DNA of 64,000 nt from Anaerospora hongkongensis (GCF_004339805.1 NZ_SLUI01000001.1:310001-374000), one strand, 5' to 3'. Counted from the first letter of the stretch, positions 8,640 through 18,592 are shown. Program-made: numbers and translations. The notes: generated from the sequence alone by a model not told the origin.

Positions 8640-10094
8640 TTAAATACGGTAATCTACACCTGCATCTGAAGTGACTGGCAAAACAGCTGCCGCCTCAATT
8701 GCATCAATAAAGCTGTCATCTTGCCGTCGATTTTTTAATTTGATTTGCTGCTGTTGAGCAGTTTGCTGCTGTTGGTCATTAGAGAAAAACTGGTTGAGTC
8801 CGGCATAGACGCCAACATTATCCACTTTTAAGCCCTGATTGGATAATTCCTGCCTTAATTGCGTCAAAGATGCTTCAATAACAGTCCGCACTTCCTGGTT
8901 ATTGGAGTGAAAAGATGCACTAACAGCACCATTTTCAACCGTTACCTTCAGCGTCAGTTCTCCCAGGTGCTCCGGCTTCAGTTTCACTACCATCTCTGAA
9001 TTATTAACCCGGTTAATCATTCTGGCCTGTTCAACAATCTGACCGGCAATATTATGAGGGTCTTGAGACACGCCACTATCACGCTGAACACTTACAGCTT
9101 CAACCGCTTTAGCAAGACTGACAGGCTGAATATGGTCAACAACGGTTGCTTGCCTATTGACAACTGACTCCACTTTACCAAAATCAGCAGAAGAATCATC
9201 AGCTAGCAAACCAACTGGCAGTTCAGCTTGCTTTGCATCTGCCGGCTTATCCTGCTGCTCATCCTTGCCCGGCGTTGCAGCTTCCTTTGCAGTGACTGCA
9301 GCAGCCATATTTTGCAGGCCATCGTCTTGCAGTAAAGCAGCAGATTCATTCGCTGGAGATTTTTTTGTGTCCTCATTCTTTTTCACTGGATTCGCCTCAG
9401 CTGTTGCTGTTCGAATTGTCTGAACGACTACCGGATTTGCTTTAGCAGCAAGTACCGCCAGCTCATCACCGTTACTATTTCCAGCAGCTTGGCCCTTATC
9501 GGCACGAAGCAACTCATTCACAATAGCTGTCTGCTGGGAAGAAACAGTCGCTTCATTCCCTGCCATTTCAGGTTGAACCGATTGGCTGACAGCCGCCACT
9601 TCCGGAGCAGCAGGCAAAACTTGCTGCGTCATATTGGTGGCAGCGGATGTTTGCACGCCCGCAGGCATCGGCACAGTTTGTACAAAACCAGGTACAACTG
9701 ACGTTTCGCCAGCACCATTAGATTCATTGCCGCCGATGTCAGTAAAGGCATTAACGGCTGCCGTCTGCCCGGCAGTAGTCATCTCACCGGAATTAACAGG
9801 TGCAATCGCAGCCGGTAGCTCGGTCTCCTGTACGCAGTTTACTTGATCCTGTGTATTTACAGGCAAAGCAGCAAGGACAATTCCATTAAGCGCTAAAAAA
9901 GCCAAATTATCATTGACTGTATTTTTAGCTTGGCCTTTTCCCGGCTCCCCCCCTGCTTCGGTTGCAGAGTCCAGTATCGCTCCAAAGGCTCCGGCTTTTT
10001 TTCCCGGGCTGGTTTTGCTATTTTTCCCGCTGGCTGGCAGTGCAGCATTTGGCATCATATCGGTTTGCGGTAAGGCTAAACTCATTTCATTCAT
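8640..10094 (-). CDS. fliK: Flagellar hook-length control protein FliK
   Basis: FliK measures hook length and triggers the FlhB specificity switch. The first 330 residues are Ala/Gln/Pro-rich and low in complexity, as expected of the ruler part. The C-terminal Flg_hook domain is clear (about residues 355-440: MVVKLKPEHLGELTLKVTVENG and EASLTQLRQELSNQGLKVDNV), followed by a Gln-rich tail. At 484 residues it is average. The start has a GGAGG site. Confidence 0.9.
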   Translation of the reverse strand: MNEMSLALPQTDMMPNAALPASGKNSKTSPGKKAGAFGAILDSATEAGGEPGKGQAKNTVNDNLAFLALNGIVLAALPVNTQDQVNCVQETELPAAIAPVNSGEMTTAGQTAAVNAFTDIGGNESNGAGETSVVPGFVQTVPMPAGVQTSAATNMTQQVLPAAPEVAAVSQSVQPEMAGNEATVSSQQTAIVNELLRADKGQAAGNSNGDELAVLAAKANPVVVQTIRTATAEANPVKKNEDTKKSPANESAALLQDDGLQNMAAAVTAKEAATPGKDEQQDKPADAKQAELPVGLLADDSSADFGKVESVVNRQATVVDHIQPVSLAKAVEAVSVQRDSGVSQDPHNIAGQIVEQARMINRVNNSEMVVKLKPEHLGELTLKVTVENGAVSASFHSNNQEVRTVIEASLTQLRQELSNQGLKVDNVGVYAGLNQFFSNDQQQQTAQQQQIKLKNRRQDDSFIDAIEAAAVLPVTSDAGVDYRI

Positions 10095-10124
10095 TTTCTC
10101 ACCTCCTTTCGCTGAACTAACTTT

Positions 10125-10760
10125 TTACAAAGGCTTGTTTTTCAACATAGCCTGCGTTAATCTGGCAGCGCGATTACTGTCCATACCCGCTAATAGTTTA
10201 GCGACTTGCTCTTCTTCCATTTTGCTGAAAATCGCAAGTATTTCCTGATCGGCAAGCTGATTCAGTATCGGTACGGCTTCTTCAGGCTTCATCGTACCAT
10301 ATAAACGCGACAGTTTACCTATCCGTTTTGCCTCTTCCTGCTGCTTCATCTTTTCCAGCTTTTGCAATTCCTCGCTTGTCAACGGCACCTCCGGCTGTGC
10401 CATCACCTCCGGCTTCGTAACCTGGTTTGTCTGTACCGGGGTTGACGGCACTTGTTGGACAGCTTCGCCAGGCTGCTCTAAATCGGCCTCGGTTAGGTCG
10501 ACAGTTTCAAAATTAGTCTGCGGCGGAGCAGGAAAATACTGACCAATCACTGGATATTGATGCAGTTTCCAATTGGCTGCAAGCTTATTTACATCAATAA
10601 CATTCAAATATACTCCGGCGGCAAAGCCAGCGCCTCCAATTACCAGAAGAGCCAGTAAAATGACGATTACTTTTAAGAGACTAAATTTCCCCTTCGGTTT
10701 TGGAGGTGGAAGGATTTGTTTGGGAGCAGGAGGTAGTGTTTTTTTTATTTTCTCAGCCAT
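10125..10760 (-). CDS. MotE-like membrane protein with MgtE N-terminal-type domain
   Basis: A single-pass membrane protein commonly placed beside fliJ/fliK and thought to chaperone the stator in some bacteria. A basic, Pro-rich cytoplasmic head (residues 1-28) and a transmembrane helix (about 29-50) precede a Pro/Val/Gln-rich linker and a helical domain (about 130-211) with LYGTMKPEEAVPILNQL and ILAIFSKMEEEQVAKLLAGM, the repeated helical hairpins of MgtE-N/MotE. Role in this organism is inferred. Confidence 0.8.
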   Translation of the reverse strand: MAEKIKKTLPPAPKQILPPPKPKGKFSLLKVIVILLALLVIGGAGFAAGVYLNVIDVNKLAANWKLHQYPVIGQYFPAPPQTNFETVDLTEADLEQPGEAVQQVPSTPVQTNQVTKPEVMAQPEVPLTSEELQKLEKMKQQEEAKRIGKLSRLYGTMKPEEAVPILNQLADQEILAIFSKMEEEQVAKLLAGMDSNRAARLTQAMLKNKPL

Positions 10761-10794
10761 AGCAATTCCTTTACTCGTATTATCTTACTTATCA

Positions 10795-11310
10795 TTAACT
10801 ATATAAAGCGAGTACTTTCCCCACATAGGCCTGGGTTTCTGAATACGGAGGTACGCCGGCATACTTTGTTACCGCACCCGGCCCGGCGTTATACGCTGCA
10901 ACCGCTTTTTCAATGTCACCATTAAAAGTTGTCAGCATTTGTTTTAGATATTTCACGCCTCCGTCAATATTCTCACGGGGATCATAGACATTGCGCACTC
11001 CCATCGCCCGTGCCGTATCCGGCATAAGCTGCATGACGCCGACTGCGCCGGCTGAAGACACCACATCTGCAGTCATATTTGATTCCGTTTGGGCAACTGC
11101 AAGCGCCAGCTTGGGATCAACACCATATTTTTGCGAGGCAACCTGTACCATTTTGGCAATCTCTCCTGATCCCGGACCTGTAGTTACCGGTTTATGCTTC
11201 TGCTCTGCCTGGGATAAGACAGACGGAAAATTGCCAGTAGCTTGCGTGGGTTTACTAAAGCGCTGTTCAATTGCGTCAATACGTTGTAAAACACGGCTTA
11301 TACTATCCAT
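10795..11310 (-). CDS. Lytic transglycosylase (SLT domain)
   Basis: A goose-lysozyme/Slt-type murein transglycosylase that probably opens peptidoglycan for the flagellar rod. The catalytic Glu lies in AVAQTESNM (about residue 89), followed by SSAGAVGVMQLMPDTARAMGV and AAYNAGPGAVTKY, the standard SLT motifs. It has no signal peptide, as in other flagellar-operon transglycosylases. The ATG at 11310, preceded by AGGTG and one base after the fliJ stop, is preferred to an upstream in-frame start that would overlap fliJ by 47 bases. Confidence 0.9.
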   Translation of the reverse strand: MDSISRVLQRIDAIEQRFSKPTQATGNFPSVLSQAEQKHKPVTTGPGSGEIAKMVQVASQKYGVDPKLALAVAQTESNMTADVVSSAGAVGVMQLMPDTARAMGVRNVYDPRENIDGGVKYLKQMLTTFNGDIEKAVAAYNAGPGAVTKYAGVPPYSETQAYVGKVLALYS

Positions 11311-11311
11311 C

Positions 11312-11761
11312 TCACACCTGCCGATTCCGCATGAAAACTTGCATGCCAAGTTCATCAAGCAATTTTTGATCTTGTTGCAGCATTTCTGCTTTGTATTCGG
11401 CTAATCGTTTTTCCTTTAGCTTTTCTACCAATTTAAGCTTAGTAGTTGCCGCCGCTAATTCAGTAAGACAGTGACACCGCTGCTGATCGGCCGCTTCTAC
11501 CTGTTCCTGCTGCACAGTAATGCTTACATTGAGTTTATCGAAGTAAAAATAATAATTCTTAAGCGTATCTATCGTTTGCCTTTTACTCTGCTCAGCCCGG
11601 AATTGAGCTAATTGCATTTTCTGCTCGTTTTCGAGCCGCTCAAGAGCTGTTAACTCTATCTGGTACCGGCTGGTTGCCTGGACAAGCCGCATTTGTGCTT
11701 CTTCCTGCTGCAACCGCCTCATTCGCAATAACGTTTCCAGCTGAAATTTAAACTGCTTCAT
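11312..11761 (-). CDS. fliJ: Flagellar export chaperone FliJ
   Basis: FliJ is a coiled-coil protein that links the FliI ATPase to the export gate. The 149 residues are almost entirely helical with heptads, beginning FKFQLETLLRMRRLQQEEAQMRL, which is the FliJ start signature. It follows fliI by 13 bases and is the expected neighbour. Confidence 0.92.
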   Translation of the reverse strand: MKQFKFQLETLLRMRRLQQEEAQMRLVQATSRYQIELTALERLENEQKMQLAQFRAEQSKRQTIDTLKNYYFYFDKLNVSITVQQEQVEAADQQRCHCLTELAAATTKLKLVEKLKEKRLAEYKAEMLQQDQKLLDELGMQVFMRNRQV

Positions 11762-11774
11762 TTACCCAACTCCA

Positions 11775-13094
11775 TTACTGGAACTGTACAACAGACCGCA
11801 AACGTTCTATAGTGGCCTGCAGCGTTGTTTTTTCATATACTTGCTGCTGCAGAAACTGCTTAGCTTCACCAATTAAATTCACTGCCTGATCGATATTGGC
11901 ATTACTGCCTTTGGCATATGCGCCGATATTGATTAAATCTTCGGCTTCCCGGTAAGTGGCCAAAACAGTCCGCAGCTTTTGCGCGGCCTGCCAGTGGCTT
12001 TCCTCAACAATTTCAAGCATAACACGGCTGACACTCGCTAGAACATCAATTGCCGGATAGTGATTTTGTGCAGCAAGATCCCGGGATAGAACGATATGCC
12101 CATCCAGTATGCCCCTTACAGCATCAGCAATCGGTTCATTCATATCATCACCGTCTACCAAAACCGTGTAAATTCCTGTAATGGAACCTCGCGATCCGGT
12201 TCCAGACCGTTCTAAAAGCTTCGGCAGCATAGCGAAAACGGACGGTGTGTAGCCACGGGTCGCAGGCGGTTCGCCAACCGTTAAGCCCACTTCCCGCTGC
12301 GCCATAGCAAAGCGGGTTACCGAATCCATCATTAACATAACGTCAAGGCCTTCATCGCGAAAATACTCGGCAATGGAGGTTGCCGTTAAAGCACCCTTAA
12401 GCCGGACCAAAGCAGGCTGATCCGATGTCGCTACGATTACTACCGAGCGCTTCAAGCCTTCTTCTCCTAAGTCTCGCTCAATAAACTCACGTACTTCCCT
12501 GCCACGTTCACCAACTAAGGCAATTACACTGATATCCGCTTCTGTGTTGCGGGCAATCATTCCCAGCAAGGTGCTTTTTCCAACTCCGCTGCCTGCCATA
12601 ATTCCCACACGCTGACCGCGGCCAAGCGTAAGCAGGCTGTCTATCGCTCTAACACCCACTGAAAGCTTATCGGTTATGCGGCGGCGGCTGAGCGGCGGCG
12701 GCGGCATTGCATTCAGCGGATAAGTAGCATTGCTTAGCAGCGGGCCACGCCCGTCTATCGGGTTGCCCAGTCCATCTAAAATCCTGCCCAGCAAATGCAT
12801 TCCTACGGGTACTTTTAAGGTCTGCTGTGCAGCAACAACATCACAGCCCGGTCCAATGCCATGCATTTCACCAATTGGCATGAGGAGAACCCTTCCCTCC
12901 CGGAATCCCACAACTTCTGCAGGAATCGCCTCTTGTCCCGATCTTGGATAAATATAGCAAAGTTCCCCCAGATTAACATTCGGCCCTTGCGATTCAATGA
13001 CCAAACCAATAATTTGCGTTATTTTCCCATTGAATTTCATAGAAGCAGTATTCTTAATAATTGATAAATACTTATTAAAGTCGATTGTACTCAT
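11775..13094 (-). CDS. fliI: Flagellum-specific ATPase FliI
   Basis: FliI is the F1-beta-like ATPase that energises unloading of export substrates. Walker A is GSGVGKSTLLG (about residues 168-178); Walker B and the catalytic region are in VMLMMDSVTRFAMAQREVGLTVGEPPATRGYTPSVF. The length (439 aa) and the C-terminal helical domain are normal. Its ATG overlaps the fliH stop (ATGA), implying translational coupling. Confidence 0.96.
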   Translation of the reverse strand: MSTIDFNKYLSIIKNTASMKFNGKITQIIGLVIESQGPNVNLGELCYIYPRSGQEAIPAEVVGFREGRVLLMPIGEMHGIGPGCDVVAAQQTLKVPVGMHLLGRILDGLGNPIDGRGPLLSNATYPLNAMPPPPLSRRRITDKLSVGVRAIDSLLTLGRGQRVGIMAGSGVGKSTLLGMIARNTEADISVIALVGERGREVREFIERDLGEEGLKRSVVIVATSDQPALVRLKGALTATSIAEYFRDEGLDVMLMMDSVTRFAMAQREVGLTVGEPPATRGYTPSVFAMLPKLLERSGTGSRGSITGIYTVLVDGDDMNEPIADAVRGILDGHIVLSRDLAAQNHYPAIDVLASVSRVMLEIVEESHWQAAQKLRTVLATYREAEDLINIGAYAKGSNANIDQAVNLIGEAKQFLQQQVYEKTTLQATIERLRSVVQFQ

Positions 13095-13858
13095 GGTATT
13101 ACTTCTGCCAGTGCTTTGCGCAAAGTGTCAAACTGAGTATCAATCCGGGCATCTACACTGCCATAGGCAGTATCGATGATACAGCCGCCTGCCGGTATTG
13201 TCTGATCTGCTACAATTTGCAAGGCCTGCTCACGCCCCAATACTAATTGCAAGTCTTTACGCGCCTGCAACAGTAAGTGATATTCCTCTGGGTTAACGCG
13301 GATTTCAATCTGTTCCTGATCACGAACTTTCTTTAAGGCTGCTGTGACTATCGGCAATACTACCATTGGGTTTTCCTCTATTTCTCTTGCCAGGATTTTA
13401 CTGACCATAGCCATCGAGATATCAATGATATGCCGTTCAGCGCCGATGACAATATCTTTGGCCTGCTGCTCGGCAGTGACTAAAATTTGTTCAGCTTTTG
13501 CAATAGCATCTTGCAGCTTTGTCTGCATTTCCTGAACGGCAGCATCCATACCTTCCTTATAACCAGCCTCAAGGCCTTCTTCCCGTCCCTCAGCATATCC
13601 TTGCTGATGTCCTTCTTTGTGCGCTTCCTCGCGCTGCAATTGAGCAGTTTGCGATGCTGCAGCCAGACATGCAGCCGCCTCCTCTTGCGCACTGGCAAGA
13701 ATCGTCTGGGCTTGTTGGACTGCAGCCTGATCAAACTCATTCACCGCTTCAATCTCTTCCACCGGTAATTCGACTTGCTCTTCACAATTCGGACTTGATA
13801 CCGTTATGCAGAGAATCGGTGCATCACTAATGTCATTTTTTTTGATAATCTTAGGCAA
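13091..13858 (-). CDS. fliH: Flagellar export ATPase regulator FliH
   Basis: FliH binds FliI and the C-ring, acting as a peripheral stalk. The protein has a variable N-terminal part, a long Ala/Gln/Glu-rich coiled coil (about residues 45-130, with the GxxxG-like run GHQQGYAEGREEGLEAGYKEGM), and a C-terminal globular domain with ISMAMVSKILAREIEENP. It overlaps fliG by eight bases and fliI by four. Confidence 0.92.
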   Translation of the reverse strand: MPKIIKKNDISDAPILCITVSSPNCEEQVELPVEEIEAVNEFDQAAVQQAQTILASAQEEAAACLAAASQTAQLQREEAHKEGHQQGYAEGREEGLEAGYKEGMDAAVQEMQTKLQDAIAKAEQILVTAEQQAKDIVIGAERHIIDISMAMVSKILAREIEENPMVVLPIVTAALKKVRDQEQIEIRVNPEEYHLLLQARKDLQLVLGREQALQIVADQTIPAGGCIIDTAYGSVDARIDTQFDTLRKALAEVIP

Positions 13859-14861
13859 TTATCTCGTCCCCTTTACCGCGGGAAACAATAATTTCACCTG
13901 ATTCTTCAAGTTTGCGTATTACATTAACAATTTTTTGTTGTGCTTCTTCTACATCACGAATGCGCACTGGTCCCATATATTCAATTTCTTCACGCAGCAT
14001 TTCGGAAGCCCGCTTGGACATATTGCGGTATATTTTCTCAGCAACCTCACTTGAAGAAGCTTTGAGCGCCAGTGCCAGATCTTTCGACTCAATTTCACGC
14101 AGCACCAGTTGCAGCGAACGATCATCAAGCAGCACAATATCTTCGAATACAAACATCCGTTTTTTGATTTCTTCCGCAAGCTCCGGATGCTGAACTTCAA
14201 GATTTTCAATAATTGTGCGTTCGGTTGTACGGTCAACTCTGTTCAAGACCTCAACAATCGAATCTACACCGCCGGCAGCAGTGAAGTCCTGCGTAACAAG
14301 CGACGAGAGCTTGCGTTCCAGAATACGTTCAACATCCTTAATTACATCAGGTGATGTACGATCCATTGTAGCGATGCGTTTTGCCACATCTACCTGCCGG
14401 TCAGGCGGCAAAGCAGATAAAATCGCCGCCGATTGTTCGGCCTGCAAGTAAGCCATAATGAGAGCAATCGTCTGAGGGTGTTCGTTTTGAATAAAATTCA
14501 ACAGTTGACCAGGGTCGGTTTTACGAGCGAAATCAAAAGGTCTGATTTGCAGGCTCGATGTAAGCCGGTTAATAATTAAAACCGCTTTTTCAGCCCCCAG
14601 CGCCTTCTCAAGGATTTCTCGCGCATAATCAAGACCGCCTGACGAAATGTAGTCTTTAGCAATACACATCTGATGAAACTCAGATAACACCTTATCTTTT
14701 TGCTCTTGTGGTATCTTGCGTTGATTGGCAATTTCCAGAGTCAGCTTTTCTATTTCCTCTTCTTTCAGGTGCTTAAAAACCTGGGCAGAAATATCCGGTC
14801 CAAGGGAAATCAACAAGATAGCCGCTTTTTGCTTGCCTGTCAGTTCATTAGATTGGTACAC
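13851..14861 (-). CDS. fliG: Flagellar motor switch protein FliG
   Basis: FliG is the rotor component on which the stator acts. It contains the N-terminal FliF-binding domain, the middle domain with the EHPQ motif (FIQNEHPQTIALIMAYLQ), and the C-terminal torque domain with charged residues in FEDIVLLDDRSLQLVLREIESKDLALALK. At 336 residues it is full length. It lies 21 bases after fliF. Confidence 0.97.
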   Translation of the reverse strand: MYQSNELTGKQKAAILLISLGPDISAQVFKHLKEEEIEKLTLEIANQRKIPQEQKDKVLSEFHQMCIAKDYISSGGLDYAREILEKALGAEKAVLIINRLTSSLQIRPFDFARKTDPGQLLNFIQNEHPQTIALIMAYLQAEQSAAILSALPPDRQVDVAKRIATMDRTSPDVIKDVERILERKLSSLVTQDFTAAGGVDSIVEVLNRVDRTTERTIIENLEVQHPELAEEIKKRMFVFEDIVLLDDRSLQLVLREIESKDLALALKASSSEVAEKIYRNMSKRASEMLREEIEYMGPVRIRDVEEAQQKIVNVIRKLEESGEIIVSRGKGDEIIA

Positions 14862-14882
14862 GGCACCTCACCTCCCCTGTCA

Positions 14883-16427
14883 TTATTCATCAGCCAGCCA
14901 CATCTTAATTAATTGAGCCGCATCATCCGGCCGTGATTTTGCTAATTTTTCAATCACTTCACGCTGCTGCGCCCGTTCTTTATCCTGTTGCGAAAGTTCT
15001 TTCTGGGTCGGCTCTTCTAATTCCTCAACAGTCGAAAGAGCAGCGGCAAGCTGTTCTTCCTCTTCTTGTGCTTCCTGTTTGCGGCGCGCAAAAAGACGAA
15101 TTAAGTACAAGACCAGTACGACAGCACCAACAACAGCTGCAATTTTCATCCACAGATTCTGCCGGGCCTGCTGCTCGTAAAGCTCTTCTTCTCTTTTTTG
15201 TTTATCAGCAATTTCCGTGCTAAACGGAATGCTTTCAACGGAAATGGCATCTCCTCTGGCAGGATTAAGACCTACAGCGGAAGCGACTACTTTTGTAAGG
15301 CTGTCCTGCTGCGCTCTCGTTACATTGTTGTCAACAAGAACAGCTACAGTAAGACGCCGTATAGAACCGGGAGAACTGATTACTTTTTCTTTTGTTTCAT
15401 TAATTTCATAATTGCGGGTGACTTCTTTTTTATCATAATTCGACTGTCCGTTGTTTGCAGTAACATAGCCCGGAATGTTGGAAGTTGTCCCCGGCGTACC
15501 ACCTGGTGCACCTGATGTTCCCTTAAAAGATTCATTCACTTCCTGGGAACTCCGGACAATCCCTTTATCATCAACAACCGGTTCAAAGACCTGCCGGTCC
15601 AGCATCCGCTGGTCAAAGTTTAATTCGACACTGACCCTTGACGCTGCCTTGCCTGGCCCTAACACTTGTTCCAGCAGGGTTTGGACATTCTTTTGAATAT
15701 CGTCCTGCATTTTCTTCGTAAGTTCAATTTGCGTTACTGTTGCCGCTCCAGCTGCTTGTGGAGTGTCGGCTTGATCATTATTAAGCACACGAGCCAGTTG
15801 ATCAACAACGGTAACGTTTTCCGGCTTTAGGCCTTGAACGCTGTGAGCCACTAAATTAACAATCCCTTTAACCTGCTCTTTTGATAGTTGCGTAGAAGGA
15901 CGAAGCTTTAGCATAACAGAAGCCGTTGCCGGTTTTTCATTCTTCTTATATAAGCTGTCTTCCGTCATCACAATATGTACACGAGCTTTTTCGACTTCAG
16001 CCATTTGTTCAATCGTACGGGTCAGTTCTCCTTGCAGCGCTTGCAAATAATAGACTTTGTTTTGGAATTCCGTAACGCCGAACTTATTTTGATCAAATAT
16101 CTCAAAGCCCTTATACCCACGCGGCAATCCTTGACTCGCTAATTCTAAACGCACACGGTGAACATCTTTAGCCGATACTAAAATCGCTGTGCCGTTAGTG
16201 TCAATCTTATGGTCAATTTTCAGTTCTTTTAATTTAGCTACAACTTCGCCGGCATCTTTTGCTTCCATATTTGTAAACAAGGGTACATAATCCGGACGTC
16301 CGCCCCACCAATAGCTCCACGCTAACAGAGCAACAAAAAGCAATATTGCGGAACCGAGTATCATATACCTTTCTCTTTTACCAACATTTCGCCATACGCG
16401 CAGCAGCTGTTCCTTCCAGTCGGCCAT
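14883..16427 (-). CDS. fliF: Flagellar MS-ring protein FliF
   Basis: FliF forms the MS ring in the inner membrane. Two transmembrane helices (about residues 20-42 and 430-452) flank a periplasmic region holding the YscJ/FliF ring-building motifs (FTNMEAKDAGEVVAKLKELKI and LARVLNNDQ). The C-terminal cytoplasmic tail, rich in Glu/Gln, ends in IKMWLADE, the FliG-binding end. The ATG at 16427 is preferred; an upstream TTG at 16436 is possible. Confidence 0.95.
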   Translation of the reverse strand: MADWKEQLLRVWRNVGKRERYMILGSAILLFVALLAWSYWWGGRPDYVPLFTNMEAKDAGEVVAKLKELKIDHKIDTNGTAILVSAKDVHRVRLELASQGLPRGYKGFEIFDQNKFGVTEFQNKVYYLQALQGELTRTIEQMAEVEKARVHIVMTEDSLYKKNEKPATASVMLKLRPSTQLSKEQVKGIVNLVAHSVQGLKPENVTVVDQLARVLNNDQADTPQAAGAATVTQIELTKKMQDDIQKNVQTLLEQVLGPGKAASRVSVELNFDQRMLDRQVFEPVVDDKGIVRSSQEVNESFKGTSGAPGGTPGTTSNIPGYVTANNGQSNYDKKEVTRNYEINETKEKVISSPGSIRRLTVAVLVDNNVTRAQQDSLTKVVASAVGLNPARGDAISVESIPFSTEIADKQKREEELYEQQARQNLWMKIAAVVGAVVLVLYLIRLFARRKQEAQEEEEQLAAALSTVEELEEPTQKELSQQDKERAQQREVIEKLAKSRPDDAAQLIKMWLADE

Positions 16428-16480
16428 GGTCTCCAACCTTTCAGTTACAAATAATCTTACCGATTATGTAATAGGAGTAT

Positions 16481-16780
16481 TTACACTTGCATACGCATAA
16501 CTTCTTGGTAAGCGTCTACTACCTTATTCCTGACCTGCATGGTTAATTGAAGTGCTATCGAAGCCTTTTCCGATGCAATCATCACTTCCGATATGTCTTC
16601 AACCTGTCCGGCTGCTAATTTCATTGAAGCCTCTTTGGACTCGGTTTGCAGCTTATTCACATTGCCTAAAGCCTCTGACAATACTTCGGAAAACGATTTG
16701 CCGGCTTCTGCAGCTTCCGACGACTTGTCCAATCCGCCGCTAAAAGAAACAGGCGTTAATTTTATTGGATCAACACGCAT
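16481..16780 (-). CDS. fliE: Flagellar hook-basal body protein FliE
   Basis: FliE is the adaptor between the MS ring and the rod. The 99-residue protein has the family pattern of a variable head and a conserved C-terminal half, SFSEVLSEALGNVNKLQTESK and EKASIALQLTMQVRNKVVDAYQEVMRMQV. It sits between flgC and fliF, the conserved Firmicutes order. Confidence 0.95.
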   Translation of the reverse strand: MRVDPIKLTPVSFSGGLDKSSEAAEAGKSFSEVLSEALGNVNKLQTESKEASMKLAAGQVEDISEVMIASEKASIALQLTMQVRNKVVDAYQEVMRMQV

Positions 16781-16792
16781 TTAACTAGCCCC

Positions 16793-17227
16793 CTATTTTC
16801 CAATTTCTAATGCTTTTGCAGCCATACTTTTAGCGGTATTGACCGCTGTAACATTGGCCTCATACGCACGAGTAGCCGTTATCATATCCACCATTTCCGA
16901 AACGATGTTAATATTCGGCATCTCTACGTAACCATCTTGATTTGCATCGGGATGATGGGGATCATAAACATTGCGTGTAGGTGAATTATCTTTCTGTATC
17001 CCCACTACGCGAACTCCATTACCGGCCTCCATTTGCTGCGACAACAATTGTGAAAACCCGCTTTGCCCTTCTCTGGGCTGAAACACTACCATCTGCCGGC
17101 GATAAGGTCCGCCTTCGGTCGTGCGGGTAGTATTGACATTGGCAATATTATTGGAAATTACATCCATCCTCAGTCTTTCGGCAGTTAGCCCTGAAGCAGC
17201 GGCATCAATCGCACCAAACATGCGCAT
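16793..17227 (-). CDS. flgC: Flagellar rod protein FlgC
   Basis: FlgC is a proximal rod subunit. The signature GLTAERLRMDVISNNIANVNTTRT lies near the N-terminus and the C-terminal helix VSEMVDMITATRAYEANVTAVNTAKSM is typical. The ATG at 17227 is chosen since it follows GAGAGG by six bases; another in-frame ATG lies at 17221. The fliE gene begins 12 bases after it. Confidence 0.95.
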   Translation of the reverse strand: MRMFGAIDAAASGLTAERLRMDVISNNIANVNTTRTTEGGPYRRQMVVFQPREGQSGFSQLLSQQMEAGNGVRVVGIQKDNSPTRNVYDPHHPDANQDGYVEMPNINIVSEMVDMITATRAYEANVTAVNTAKSMAAKALEIGK

Positions 17228-17229
17228 CC

Positions 17230-17640
17230 TCAACCTCTCCCTTCCTTAATAACAGATTTTAATGTAGTAAAGTATCGGCTGAGCTGCTGGGCCAGAGCAT
17301 CATAATAAATGCTGTTCTTAGCCATGTTTGCCATTTCAATATCAATATCTACATTATTACCGTCAGTCCGAAAGGAATTATCCGCCACCATGCGCATTGT
17401 TGGCGCTAAAGCCTGCGACTGAGTTGAAATATGTTTTTCATTTGTTTTAGCCAAGTCCAGCTGCTGGGAGCCAGACATTTTTTGCTGAAGAATATCTTCA
17501 AACAAAACCTCACTTCGTTTAAATTTAGGAGTATTAACATTGGCTATATTGTTACTAATTGTTTTTTGCCGCAGTGACGAGGCTGAAAGGGCTTTTTCCA
17601 AAACATAAGCTTGCGCAGACCCCGTAATTGACTGAATCAC
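17230..17640 (-). CDS. flgB: Flagellar rod protein FlgB
   Basis: FlgB is the most proximal rod protein and the first gene of this flagellar operon. It has LRQKTISNNIANVNTPKFKRSEV near the N-terminus and a C-terminal region with DIEMANMAKNSIYYDALAQQLSRYF. The GTG at 17640 is taken as the start because a run of seven G lies six bases upstream; this gives 136 residues, the family norm. The 130 bases upstream are A/T-rich and should hold the operon promoter, but I could not identify one convincingly. Confidence 0.94.
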   Translation of the reverse strand: MIQSITGSAQAYVLEKALSASSLRQKTISNNIANVNTPKFKRSEVLFEDILQQKMSGSQQLDLAKTNEKHISTQSQALAPTMRMVADNSFRTDGNNVDIDIEMANMAKNSIYYDALAQQLSRYFTTLKSVIKEGRG

Positions 17641-17770
17641 GAAAAACCCCCCCTGCATTTTCTTGAAAATTTAAACTGTGTAAAAAGCTTTAGGCTACAT
17701 TCTACAAAAAACTACAAAATCCTCTACGCTTTTTCCAGTTTATGATTTTTTTCTTCTCATTAAAAATATA

Positions 17771-17808
17771 ACAAAAACAACCACTCCAGTCGAGTGGTTG
17801 TTTTTGTT
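17771..17808. terminator. Intrinsic terminator after codY
   Basis: A near-perfect hairpin with 17-bp arms (ACAACCACTC near the loop) is flanked by A-rich and T-rich runs on both sides. It lies seven bases past the codY stop and before flgB, so it separates the codY operon from the flagellar operon. Confidence 0.9.
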
Positions 17809-17815
17809 AACATTG

Positions 17816-18592
17816 TTATTTCTTCAGTTTTTTCAGTTCTTCGAGCAAGCGTTCATTTAATACTTTAATGTAAGTCCCTTTCATCCCTAAAGACTTAGAC
17901 TCGATTACCCCGGCACTCTCAAACTTGCGCAGCGCATTTACGATTACCGAACGGGTGATCCCTACACGATCAGCAATTTTACTCGCTACTAACAAGCCTT
18001 CATTTCCTTCTAATTCATTTAAGATGTGCATAACAGCTTCCAGTTCTGAGTAAGATAAGGTCCCCAGCGCAACCTGAACAGTTGCTTTTTTGCGGGCCTC
18101 TTCTTCAATTTTTTCACTGCGGTCCCGCAATATTTCCATTCCGACTACGGTTGAGCCGTATTCGGCTAATATCAGGTCAGCATCAGTAAATTCTTCATGG
18201 AACTTTGCTACCAGCAATGTACCAATTCTCTGTCCGCCGCCATGGATAGGGACGATTGTCGTAAACTTATCCTGGAAAATACAAGCCGTACCCTCCTGGA
18301 AAGCACATTTACCGCTGTCCAAGCGCAAGTTCGGCGATGTTTCGGTGATTCTAAGCAGCCAGTCTACATAGCGTTCGGGGAAAATTCCCTGCTGCAGAAC
18401 TTTGTCACGCATTAAATCACATTCAAAATCGTCCAATAGAGCAAAGCCCAGGACGGCGCCCTCCTTACCAACAATATAAACATTGGCGCTCATCACCGTA
18501 CTTAACACACGGGAAATTTCACCATATTCGACATTCTCCGATTTTTGCAGTATCTTATTAATTTTTCGAGTACGTTCTAACAAAGCTAACAC
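17816..18592 (-). CDS. codY: GTP- and BCAA-sensing global regulator CodY
   Basis: CodY represses nutrient-limitation genes when GTP and branched-chain amino acids are plentiful. The N-terminal GAF-type sensor starts [15 protein letters not shown], and the C-terminal winged helix has [37 protein letters not shown]. The GTG at 18592 follows AGGAG by eight bases and gives 258 residues, matching family length. It is last in the xerC-like-hslV-hslU-codY operon, the Firmicutes order. Confidence 0.97.
   Translation of the reverse strand: MLALLERTRKINKILQKSENVEYGEISRVLSTVMSANVYIVGKEGAVLGFALLDDFECDLMRDKVLQQGIFPERYVDWLLRITETSPNLRLDSGKCAFQEGTACIFQDKFTTIVPIHGGGQRIGTLLVAKFHEEFTDADLILAEYGSTVVGMEILRDRSEKIEEEARKKATVQVALGTLSYSELEAVMHILNELEGNEGLLVASKIADRVGITRSVIVNALRKFESAGVIESKSLGMKGTYIKVLNERLLEELKKLKK

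Noticed and set aside
17659..17770. Sigma-D (FliA) promoter for the flagellar operon
   Set aside because: No TAAA-N15-GCCGATAA-like pair could be found upstream of flgB; only weak sigma-A-like combinations exist.
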